The translations under genes were made by a program, and so were the position numbers. DNA of 5,406 nucleotides from Chloroflexota bacterium (GTDB lineage Bacteria > Chloroflexota > Dehalococcoidia > SZUA-161), in the NCBI GenBank assembly GCA_030668425.1, contig DAOUTY010000130.1, forward strand, positions 1-5,406, read 5' to 3'. Under the pieces are notes generated by a model, which did no database searches, had not been told where the DNA came from, and saw nothing but the letters and a program-made list of their open reading frames with translations. Positions 1 through 5,406 of this stretch are shown here, piece by piece (the first letter of the stretch is position 1; the number at the start of each line of letters is the position of its first letter).

Positions 1-1
1 A

Positions 2-670
2 ATGGATATCCTCGAATGTGACCCGGGCGAGGACGGCAACGAAGCAATAACACAGATCACAGCTAATTCACCCGAAATCGTACTGCTTGACATCGGTTAC
101 CCCTTCCTCAATGGACTCGAGATGGGCAAGAAGATCGCCCGGAGCTTCCCTGGAACCGGTGTGGTCATACTAAGCACTAACCCCGACGAAGACTACGATG
201 AGCTATTCGAGGTCATTAAAATCGGGGCGGTGGCCTACCTGAGAAGCAAACACTGTTCTCCCACAGAACTCATTGAGACGATAAAGCGGGCATCCAATGG
301 CGAATACCCGATAAATGAGTGCGTGAGCAGCAAACCCAAGGTTGCCTGGCGGGTACTGCGGCAGTTCCAGGACATGGCGTCCATGGGCAGGACCCTTGAG
401 GACATAACCACCCCCCTCACCCCCAAGGAGGTGCAGATCCTGACCCATATCGCCGAGGGCAATTCAAACAAGCGCATCGCCAATATCCTGGGTATCAGCG
501 AGCAGACGATTAAGAATCACGTCAGCGCCATACTGCGCAAGCTCAACGCCAACGATAGAGCCCACGCAGTTTTCATTGCGATACGCAATGGCTTGATCAG
601 CATCCAACTCGACCAGAGTGGAAACCGACGCGGGGAAGGGGTCTCCCCAGCCCAACTAGTAAGGCGCTAA
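2..670 (+). CDS. LuxR/NarL-family two-component response regulator, 5'-partial
   Basis: A DNA-binding response regulator that should receive phosphate from a sensor histidine kinase and control transcription; its partner and targets cannot be told from this window. The frame is open to the left edge. The ATG at position 2 is probably an internal Met, because the visible protein begins in the middle of a receiver domain and lacks the first strand with the usual acidic pair (roughly 30 residues missing). In the 222 visible residues, the phospho-acceptor is Asp30 in VLLDIGYP, the switch Ser/Thr is Ser58 in VVILST, and the aromatic switch residue is Tyr79. The conserved Lys region reads YLRSKHCSP, one residue longer than the usual YLLKDxSP, so the Lys (83) is shifted. 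A linker (about 100-135) leads to a LuxR-type helix-turn-helix at about 138-198 (LTPKEVQIL, then GISEQTIKNHVSAILRKL). The last 20 or so residues are a polar tail. The output domain resembles regulators of Dehalococcoidia. The family call is firm; the specific role is unknown. Confidence 0.9.
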   Translation: MDILECDPGEDGNEAITQITANSPEIVLLDIGYPFLNGLEMGKKIARSFPGTGVVILSTNPDEDYDELFEVIKIGAVAYLRSKHCSPTELIETIKRASNGEYPINECVSSKPKVAWRVLRQFQDMASMGRTLEDITTPLTPKEVQILTHIAEGNSNKRIANILGISEQTIKNHVSAILRKLNANDRAHAVFIAIRNGLISIQLDQSGNRRGEGVSPAQLVRR

Positions 671-863
671 CCCCAGCCCGCTATTCCCCTCTGAGATCTA
701 GCCAAAGAGTGGCGACCTAACCGCTTCAGATCAACCCTGCACAACTGTGGACAAGAAGCGCCTGCTCCCCCCCACATCTTCCATCGAGACACCGGAAATC
801 CCATTGCGCGATGATCTGGGACTATGCCATATCATTCCCTGCCGGGTCCAAATGGTGACCGTC

Positions 864-893
864 TTGAACTTTCGTATGAAATCATGATAGAAT
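864..893 (+). promoter_or_regulatory. Extended -10 sigma70-type promoter for tRNA-Ser
   Basis: A -35 element TTGAAC (864-869) is followed after 18 bases by TAGAAT (888-893), which matches TATAAT at five of six positions. A TG dinucleotide one base upstream (885-886) gives the extended form TGaTAGAAT. Transcription would start near 899-901, just before the mature tRNA 5' end at 903, which fits the usual short leader. The rest of the gap after the response regulator (671-863) holds no recognisable gene or clear terminator. Confidence 0.65.
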
Positions 894-902
894 CGCAACT
901 CG

Positions 903-991
903 GGAGGGGTGTCCGAGCGGCTTAAGGTGGCGGTCTTGAAAACCGCTGTCCCGGTTCACCGGGACCGTGGGTTCGAATCCCACCCCCTCCG
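903..991 (+). tRNA. tRNA-Ser, anticodon TGA
   Basis: A complete class II tRNA, folded by hand. The acceptor stem is GGAGGGG (903-909) paired with CCCCTCC (984-990), with discriminator G at 991, as expected for serine. The anticodon stem GCGGT (930-934) pairs with ACCGC (942-946) around the loop CTTGAAA, giving anticodon TGA (937-939), which reads UCA and probably other UCN codons. The long variable arm has a 7-bp stem, GTCCCGG (948-954) with CCGGGAC (959-965), around TTCA. The T arm is GTGGG-TTCGAAT-CCCAC (967-983). The CCA end is not encoded (next bases CTT), so it must be added after transcription. No clear terminator follows. Confidence 0.97.
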
Positions 992-1092
992 CTTAAGAAC
1001 GGCCTAAAAAACATCCTGCCAGTTGCCTGCCAGAAACAAGCCTTTTCAGGGCTGGTGGGAGAGGACGAAATAAGGATAAGGCAGAGCCACCC

Positions 1093-1197
1093 TCACCCAG
1101 CCTCTCCCGTCAAGGGAGAGGGATTCACAGTCCTCCCTCCCCCTTCGGGCTGAGCCTCAGGACAAAGCTTGGTGTGAGGAAGTTAGAGGGAGGGTGA
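1093..1197. repeat. Putative interspersed hairpin-forming repeat (MITE-like, non-coding)
   Basis: This GC-rich block lies between the tRNA and glmM and differs in texture from its surroundings. TCACCC at 1093-1098 is mirrored by GGGTGA at 1192-1197 as short terminal inverted repeats. Inside are a perfect 8-bp hairpin (CCTCTCCC 1101-1108, loop GTCAA, GGGAGAGG 1114-1121) and a second inverted pair (CCTCCCTC 1132-1139 with GAGGGAGG 1186-1193). The segment CCCTTCGGGCTGAGCCTCAGG (1141-1161 region) resembles small palindromic repeats I have seen scattered between genes in Chloroflexota and other bacteria; that likeness is from memory. It encodes no transposase. Neither hairpin is followed by a T-run, so I do not call a terminator. 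Copy number cannot be judged from one window, and the exact ends are a guess. Confidence 0.5.
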
Positions 1198-1202
1198 TAG
1201 GG
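1186..1202 (+). promoter_or_regulatory. Ribosome-binding region of glmM, inside the repeat end
   Basis: The purine-rich stretch GAGGGAGGGTGATAGGG precedes the ATG at 1211. The strongest anti-16S match, GGAGGG (1189-1194), is 16 bases from the start, longer than usual. The weaker AGGG (1199-1202) is at the normal distance of 8. Bases 1186-1193 are perfectly complementary to 1132-1139, so the strongest part could be masked in a transcript that starts upstream. I found no convincing promoter between 992 and 1210. Confidence 0.45.
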
Positions 1203-1210
1203 TTTAAAGT

Positions 1211-2539
1211 ATGAAGCTCTTTGGTTCATCAGGAATAAGGAGAGTAGTTGACAGGGAGTTCCTCCAGCTAACGTTCGATATCGGGCTGGCTGTAGGCAAC
1301 TCATATCACTCAGTGGTTTTGGGCTGTGATACCCGGACATCGAGTGATGCCATGCGATACGCCTTCCTCTCCGGTCTGCTATCCACCGGTGCCGCTGCCG
1401 CCCACGCAGGTGTGATTCCCACCCCAACTCTCGCCTACGCCACCAGGCATTTCGAAGCAGGTGCGATGATCACCGCCTCCCACAACCCACCACAATACAA
1501 CGGCATCAAGCTGATTAATCCCGACGGCTCTGCCTTCGATTCCACCCAAAGGGAGCAAGTAGAGCAAATGGTATCTACCAAATCCTCGAAAACAGCACGC
1601 TGGGAGGAAATCAAGAATTGCACGGATTATCCCGAAGCCGTCGCGCAACATGTCGAGCGCATTCTGGCAGACTTCCCCACCAAGCTGAAGCTTAAGGTGG
1701 TGGTGGATTGCGGCTGCGGGGCCGCGTCCGCAGTCACTCCCTACTTGCTGACCAGGCTTGGCTGCGATATGATACCCTTGAACTGCCAGCCCAGTGGCTA
1801 TTTCCCCCGAGAGATCGAGCCTGTCCCAGAAAACCTGGGGGAACTGGTATCGACTGTGAAGTCTGAAGGGGCTGATCTCGGAGTAGCCCATGACGGAGAC
1901 GGGGATAGGATAGCAGTTGTAGACGAGAAAGGGAGATTCGTCGCCGCAGACAAGCTGCTGGCCCTTTTCGCCCGCCAACTAGGAGCCAGGGTAGTTGTGA
2001 CAACAGTAGATGCCTCTATGTTGATCGACGAGCTCGGCTTTGAGGTTATCAGGACAAGGGTAGGGGATGCCTTTGTCTCCGATGAACTCCGGCGCAGGGC
2101 CGCACGGGATATTGAAGGTGAGTTCGGGGGAGAGTCATCAGGATGCTTCATATTTCCACGAGTCTCCCTCTGTCCCGATGCTATATACGCGGCTGCCAAA
2201 ATCGTTCAAATCGCCAGTGAACATCGAATATCAGCCCTGGTCGACCAAATACCATCGTACCCCATCCTGCGAGGTGCTGTCCCCGGAGACAAAGCGACAA
2301 TGGATGAGGTGGAGAACAGTCTTAAAAGGCAGGTGGAGTCGGGAGGGAGACTGGAAACAACCGATGGACTCAGGCTCGCTTTCGGCGACGGCTGGCTTCT
2401 GATCAGACCATCGGGCACCGAGCCTAAGATCAGGATAACCGCTGAAGCAACGAGCGAAAAAAGAGCCGAACAACTATACAACCTCGGCCTTAAGACTATC
2501 GAAGAGTGCCTCGCCAGGGAAGAGAGGGCAACGACATGA
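1211..2539 (+). CDS. glmM: Phosphoglucosamine mutase, archaeal-type (alpha-D-phosphohexomutase family)
   Basis: A cytosolic phosphohexomutase expected to convert glucosamine-6-phosphate to glucosamine-1-phosphate, the second step of UDP-GlcNAc synthesis. At 442 residues it has the full four-domain length. The start is fixed by the family-typical opening MKLFGSSGIRR. The phosphoserine site is Ser90 in TASHNP (88-93), the Mg2+ loop is DGDGDR (228-233), the sugar-binding loop is GGESSG (306-311), and the phosphate-binding loop is RPSGTEPKIRI (399-409). Two details point to the archaeal GlmM/PMM-PGM branch rather than classical bacterial GlmM: the sugar loop is followed by Cys312 instead of the His of GEQSGH or GEMSGH, and the last loop reads EPKIRI rather than the EPxxRVM form. 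The stop overlaps the start of the next gene (ATGA). Clustering with glmU-like genes and glmS supports glucosamine as substrate; activity on glucose or mannose phosphates cannot be excluded, as this family is often broad. Confidence 0.85.
   Translation: MKLFGSSGIRRVVDREFLQLTFDIGLAVGNSYHSVVLGCDTRTSSDAMRYAFLSGLLSTGAAAAHAGVIPTPTLAYATRHFEAGAMITASHNPPQYNGIKLINPDGSAFDSTQREQVEQMVSTKSSKTARWEEIKNCTDYPEAVAQHVERILADFPTKLKLKVVVDCGCGAASAVTPYLLTRLGCDMIPLNCQPSGYFPREIEPVPENLGELVSTVKSEGADLGVAHDGDGDRIAVVDEKGRFVAADKLLALFARQLGARVVVTTVDASMLIDELGFEVIRTRVGDAFVSDELRRRAARDIEGEFGGESSGCFIFPRVSLCPDAIYAAAKIVQIASEHRISALVDQIPSYPILRGAVPGDKATMDEVENSLKRQVESGGRLETTDGLRLAFGDGWLLIRPSGTEPKIRITAEATSEKRAEQLYNLGLKTIEECLAREERATT
2524..2539 (+). 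promoter_or_regulatory. RBS and ATGA stop/start overlap coupling glmM to glmU
   Basis: GAGGG (2524-2528) lies 7 bases before ATG 2536-2538, whose last two bases plus the next A form the glmM stop TGA (2537-2539). This arrangement suggests translational coupling. It supports the ATG over an in-frame GTG at 2506, which would add ten residues (MPRQGREGND) ahead of the typical nucleotidyltransferase start MKAVILAAG. Confidence 0.8.
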
Positions 2540-3738
2540 AGGCAGTCATACTGGCAGCAGGGGAGGGCAAAAGGATGCACCCCCTGACCTATACCAGGCC
2601 CAAGGTAATGCTGCCCATAGCTAACAAACCTATTGTGGAGCACCTTCTAATCGAGATGAAAGAGGCGGGGATCAAAGACTTCACTTTCATCGTTGGCTAC
2701 CACGGCGAAACCATCAGGGAGCACTTCGGCGACGGTGACAGGTGGGGCATAAAAATCGAATACGTATCCCAGAGGAAACAACTCGGCACCGCCCACGCCC
2801 TGAAGCTCGTGGAGAAGTTCATGGACGATAAGTTCATCCTTGCAAACGGCGACGTCTTGGTTGGGGCACAGGATATCGGGAAGGTGCTGACAAAAGACAC
2901 CATTACTCTGAGTCTTATAGAGGCGCAGGACACCAGAGACTTGGGAGTGGTGGAGACAGCCGGTGATAGAATAAAAGGAATTTACGAAAAAACTGCAGAC
3001 CCGCCTTCAAATCTGGTGAATACCGGCATATACCTGTTGACAGAGGAGATATTCCCAGCGATAGATAAGACCAGAGAGTCCCCGAGAGGAGAATATGAGC
3101 TGACCGACTCTCTGCAAATGTTGCTGAGCGAAGGCCAAGACCTCTCATGGGTGATAATTGACCATTGGCTCGACGTGAGCTATCCTTGGGATTTGCTTAC
3201 AGCGAATGAATCTCTAATGAAGAGTACAAATCTGGAAAACCTGGGGATCATCGAAGATAACGTAGTAATCAAAGGACAGGTGTCCATAGGAAAAGGAACT
3301 GTGGTGCGGTCAAATTCCTATATCATAGGACCAGTGGTAATCGGTGAGAACTGCGAGATAGGGCCTAGTTGTTATATTCGCCCCAGCACCGCGATCGGTG
3401 ATAACTGCCACATCGGCAGCGCGGTAGAGATTAAGAACTCGATCATTATGCGGAATAGTAAAATACCTCATCACAACTATATTGGAGACAGTATTATAGG
3501 AGAAGGATGTAACTTCGGGGCCGGTACCAAAATCGCAAACCTCAGGTTAGATAAGATGGATATCACCGCTGGCGATATCGATACCAAAAGGCGCAAGCTG
3601 GGCGCCATAGTAGGTGATGGGGTTCAAACAGGGATCAATGCCAGTATCAACGTAGGCAGCTTGATAGGCGACCACACCTTCATAGGCCCTGGAGCTATTG
3701 CAAAAGGCGTGTTGTTGCCCAATTCTATCGTACTCTGA
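2536..3738 (+). CDS. glmU: Bifunctional sugar-1-phosphate nucleotidyltransferase/acetyltransferase, archaeal-type GlmU
   Basis: Expected to acetylate glucosamine-1-phosphate with acetyl-CoA and join the product to UTP, giving UDP-GlcNAc. From ATG 2536 the protein has 400 residues, close to the archaeal proteins (about 400) and shorter than E. coli GlmU (456). The Rossmann-like nucleotidyltransferase domain covers about 1-225: LAAGEGKRM (6-14), RPKVMLPIANKP (21-32), QLGTAHAL (82-89), metal-binding Asp106 in NGD, Glu151-Lys152, NTGIY (162-166), GEYELTD (185-191) and WLDVSYPWDLL (211-221). A left-handed beta-helix of hexapeptide repeats (IGxxxxIG type) fills about 240-400. The acetyltransferase site looks intact: IPHHNYIGD (310-318) aligns with E. 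coli NHLTYLGD, placing His312 at the catalytic His363 position and Tyr315 at Tyr366; Asn335 in IANL matches Asn386. Such proteins often accept several sugar phosphates, e.g. the Sulfolobus enzyme ST0452. The next gene is a tandem paralogue. Confidence 0.87.
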   Translation: MKAVILAAGEGKRMHPLTYTRPKVMLPIANKPIVEHLLIEMKEAGIKDFTFIVGYHGETIREHFGDGDRWGIKIEYVSQRKQLGTAHALKLVEKFMDDKFILANGDVLVGAQDIGKVLTKDTITLSLIEAQDTRDLGVVETAGDRIKGIYEKTADPPSNLVNTGIYLLTEEIFPAIDKTRESPRGEYELTDSLQMLLSEGQDLSWVIIDHWLDVSYPWDLLTANESLMKSTNLENLGIIEDNVVIKGQVSIGKGTVVRSNSYIIGPVVIGENCEIGPSCYIRPSTAIGDNCHIGSAVEIKNSIIMRNSKIPHHNYIGDSIIGEGCNFGAGTKIANLRLDKMDITAGDIDTKRRKLGAIVGDGVQTGINASINVGSLIGDHTFIGPGAIAKGVLLPNSIVL

Positions 3739-3764
3739 CGGGGGCTAGGGCTGTCCCCAGTAAC

Positions 3765-3782
3765 GGAGGGAGAGGAAAAGTG
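3765..3782 (+). promoter_or_regulatory. RBS deciding the GTG start of the second glmU-like gene
   Basis: GGAGGG (3765-3770) lies 9 bases before GTG 3780-3782, and AGAGG (3771-3775) lies 4 bases before it. No ATG occurs before the conserved VILAAGEG motif, which begins only seven residues in, so GTG is the plausible start. The 41-base gap after the first glmU contains only a weak 4-bp GGGG/CCCC pairing with no T-run, so no terminator is called. Confidence 0.75.
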
Positions 3783-4964
3783 GAAAGAATAGAACAGGCT
3801 GTTATTCTCGCTGCCGGAGAGGGACAAAGGCTACGGCCGTTTACGGCCTCAAAGCCCAAGGTCATGATACCGATTGCCAACAAGCCCATATTGCGCTACG
3901 TAATCGAGGCCGGGGCAAGAAACGGAATCCGGAGGATTGTGATTGTAGTCGGCTATCGCAAAGATCAGGTGATAGATTACTTCGGCGCCGGGGAGAGCTT
4001 CGATGTGGAGATCGACTATGTCGAGCAAAAGCAGCAGCTTGGCACTGCCCACGCCCTGAAACAGGCCAGAGGCAGACTGAGTGGCAGGTTTCTGACGCTG
4101 TCCGGGGATAACATCATCGAGCCCGACACCATATCCGAACTAATACAGGCGGAGACTACTACCATCCTGGTAAGAGAACAGGAGAACATCTCTAAGTACG
4201 GTGTGATAGAGGCAGAGAACGGAGTAGTGACCAGTATTGTGGAAAAGCCGAAGGAGACCCTCAGTCACTTAGTCAACACCGGTATTTACGCCTTTAGCGA
4301 TGATATCTTTGATTTAATCGAGCAAGAGACGGACCTGACCTCTGTCATCCTCAACATGATTACCCAGGGCCACGAAGTAAAGACCTGCCAGGTAACTGGG
4401 ACCTGGCTTGATGTGGTCTACCCGTGGGATATGTTGCAGCTAAACGATTCGGCCTTGGCCAAGATATCGCCTGTAACTGGAGGTACTATTGAAAGTGGGG
4501 TCTCTATTAAGGGGCTCGTTTCGGTAGGTAAGGGCACTACGATAAGGTCAAACTCCTACATAGTCGGCCCAGCAATTATCGGAGAGAACTGCGAAATAGG
4601 CCCCAGCGTGTGTATTCTGCCATCCACGAGCATAGGGGACAACGTCTGCATCTCACCCTTCACCATAATCGAGAACAGCATAATAGCGGATGGGGTGGAA
4701 ATCGGGCCTAGCTCCCACGTCCTGGACTCGATCATCGATAGAGGTTGTCAGATAACAGGGCACTTTGTCACTCAGAGCGGTGAAACGGAGATTAAAGTTG
4801 ATGACGAGCATAATCTGGTGCATATCGGAGCAATGCTGGGAGAACACTGCAGTATCGGTGATAGCGTAGTAACCGCCCCCGGTATCATCATAGGCAATCA
4901 TTGCCGGGTGAAGGCGTTAAAGTCGCTCGAGAAAAGTATCCCTGACGAGGGCTTGGTGGTATAG
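3780..4964 (+). CDS. GlmU-like sugar-1-phosphate nucleotidyltransferase with degenerate acetyltransferase site
   Basis: Tandem paralogue of the upstream glmU (394 residues); a 41-residue beta-helix block (251-291) is identical at 30 positions to residues 253-293 of its neighbour. It should join a nucleoside triphosphate to a sugar-1-phosphate; which sugar and base is not visible. Nucleotidyltransferase motifs are intact: LAAGEGQRLRP (10-20), KPKVMIPIANKP (25-36), QLGTAHAL (86-93), Asp110 in SGD, EKP (155-157), NTGIY (166-170) and WLDVVYPWDML (209-219). The GEYELTD segment of the neighbour is reduced to TDLTSV (184-189). Hexapeptide repeats run from about 238 to 375, but where the neighbour has IPHHNYIGD this protein has IGPSSHVLD (308-316): the catalytic His becomes Pro310 and the Tyr becomes His313. 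GAGTKIAN becomes TGHFVTQS, losing the conserved Asn. Acetyl transfer is therefore unlikely. It may serve another nucleotide sugar, or form mixed trimers with the first GlmU; both are inference. Confidence 0.83.
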   Translation: MERIEQAVILAAGEGQRLRPFTASKPKVMIPIANKPILRYVIEAGARNGIRRIVIVVGYRKDQVIDYFGAGESFDVEIDYVEQKQQLGTAHALKQARGRLSGRFLTLSGDNIIEPDTISELIQAETTTILVREQENISKYGVIEAENGVVTSIVEKPKETLSHLVNTGIYAFSDDIFDLIEQETDLTSVILNMITQGHEVKTCQVTGTWLDVVYPWDMLQLNDSALAKISPVTGGTIESGVSIKGLVSVGKGTTIRSNSYIVGPAIIGENCEIGPSVCILPSTSIGDNVCISPFTIIENSIIADGVEIGPSSHVLDSIIDRGCQITGHFVTQSGETEIKVDDEHNLVHIGAMLGEHCSIGDSVVTAPGIIIGNHCRVKALKSLEKSIPDEGLVV

Positions 4965-4966
4965 AA

Positions 4967-5406
4967 ATGTGCGGCATCGTTGGCTACGTGGGAGAGAGGG
5001 AAGCCCAGCCTGTCCTGATTAATTGCCTTAAAAGGCTGGAGTATCGCGGGTATGACTCCTGCGGGATCGCATTGCTTGGCGGCCACACCGAGGTCTACAA
5101 AGATGCGGGGAGAATCGAAGAACTGGAAAAAGTCCTGCAGTCAAACGAGAGCCGGACGGGCATTGGACATACCAGATGGGCCACCCACGGCAAGCCATCG
5201 GAAGTTAATGCCCACCCCCATGTAGACTGCAGTGGCAAAATCGCAGTCGTCCACAATGGGGTGATCGAAAACTTCCTCCACCTCAAAGAACAACTAACCA
5301 ACGAAGGCCATACCTTTCGCTCGGAGACGGACACCGAGGTCATACCTCACCTGATCGAGAAATACTATCAGGGGAACCTGGAGCAAGCGGTAACGCGAGC
5401 ACTTGG
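4967..5406 (+). CDS. glmS: Glutamine--fructose-6-phosphate aminotransferase (isomerizing), 3'-partial
   Basis: GlmS uses glutamine to turn fructose-6-phosphate into glucosamine-6-phosphate, the committed step of amino-sugar synthesis. The window holds the first 146 codons of an expected 600 or so, all within the N-terminal class II glutamine amidotransferase domain. The start is certain because Cys2 in MCGIVGYVG becomes the catalytic N-terminal nucleophile once Met is removed. Other landmarks are LEYRGYDSCGIAL (24-36), GHTRWATHG (67-75), NAHPH (81-85), HNGVIENF (96-103; the Asn-Gly of the oxyanion hole) and SETDTEVI (119-126). The two sugar-isomerase (SIS) domains lie beyond the window. Only two bases separate its ATG from the upstream stop. 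The ribosome-binding site is weak (GGTGG at 4955-4959, 7 bases upstream), so translation may depend on coupling. No leader with a glmS ribozyme is possible in this 2-base gap. Confidence 0.96.
   Translation, partial: MCGIVGYVGEREAQPVLINCLKRLEYRGYDSCGIALLGGHTEVYKDAGRIEELEKVLQSNESRTGIGHTRWATHGKPSEVNAHPHVDCSGKIAVVHNGVIENFLHLKEQLTNEGHTFRSETDTEVIPHLIEKYYQGNLEQAVTRAL

Noticed and set aside
645..679. Nine-base direct repeat CCCCAGCCC (645-653 and 671-679) around the response regulator stop
   Set aside because: Low-complexity C-rich sequence with no T-run or symmetrical structure; probably chance.
746..754. TGTGGACAA, one mismatch from a DnaA box (TGTGGATAA)
   Set aside because: It stands alone, with no box cluster, no AT-rich unwinding region and no dnaA or dnaN nearby; a single near-match is expected by chance.
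727..818. Inverted repeat CAGATCA (727-733) and TGATCTG (812-818)
   Set aside because: Seven-base arms 78 bases apart with no supporting structure; expected by chance over this length.
903..991. tRNA-Ser as an integration site for a mobile element
   Set aside because: tRNA-Ser genes are common integration targets, but no integrase gene and no duplicated tRNA 3' end occur in the window.
1015..1033. Direct repeat CCTGCCAG ... CCTGCCAG three bases apart, downstream of the tRNA
   Set aside because: Only 8 bases and two copies. No integrase or second tRNA-end copy is present to suggest an att site, and there is no known factor to assign.
1379..1978. Long open frame on the - strand (199 codons) inside glmM
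   Set aside because: It lies wholly antisense to a well-supported gene, shows no recognisable domain and is explained by the codon composition of glmM.
3739..3764. Possible terminator or regulatory hairpin between the two glmU-like genes
   Set aside because: Only a 4-bp GGGG/CCCC stem with a 10-base loop and no T-run; the two genes are most likely co-transcribed.

Overview
The window reads as a bacterial chromosome segment, most likely from the Chloroflexota and probably the Dehalococcoidia. This is an inference from two signals. The C-terminal output domain of the response regulator (a SEQTIKNHVSAILRKLNANDRAHAV-like segment in residues 166-190) resembles the LuxR/NarL regulators I associate with that group. 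The window also pairs archaeal-style GlmM and GlmU proteins with an ordinary bacterial tRNA-Ser and promoter. No 16S or other decisive marker is present. Nothing points to a phage, plasmid or transposon: there is no integrase, transposase or CRISPR array.

Layout, all on the + strand. Positions 2-670 hold the 3' part of a LuxR/NarL-type response regulator gene whose start lies before the window. Positions 671-902 are non-coding and end in a good extended -10 promoter (864-893) for a tRNA-Ser(TGA) gene at 903-991. Positions 992-1210 are non-coding and mostly filled by a GC-rich, hairpin-forming element (about 1093-1197) that looks like an interspersed repeat; its end supplies the region just upstream of the next gene. 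From 1211 to the end there is one tight gene cluster: an archaeal-type phosphoglucosamine mutase (glmM, 1211-2539), a bifunctional archaeal-type GlmU (2536-3738), a tandem paralogue of that GlmU (3780-4964), and the start of glmS (4967 to beyond the window).

Together these genes encode the full route from fructose-6-phosphate to UDP-GlcNAc. GlmS makes glucosamine-6-phosphate, GlmM converts it to glucosamine-1-phosphate, and the first GlmU should acetylate it and attach UMP. The second GlmU-like protein keeps the nucleotidyltransferase motifs, but the residues expected to catalyse acetyl transfer are replaced. It is therefore better read as a sugar-1-phosphate nucleotidyltransferase with a structural or regulatory beta-helix than as a second full GlmU. 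The genes overlap by 4 bases or are separated by 2 to 41 bases, so they are probably one transcription unit.

The most interesting points are the diverged GlmU paralogue, the archaeal-type pathway in a bacterial setting, and the repeat that could hide the glmM ribosome-binding region. I see no clearly undescribed system here.
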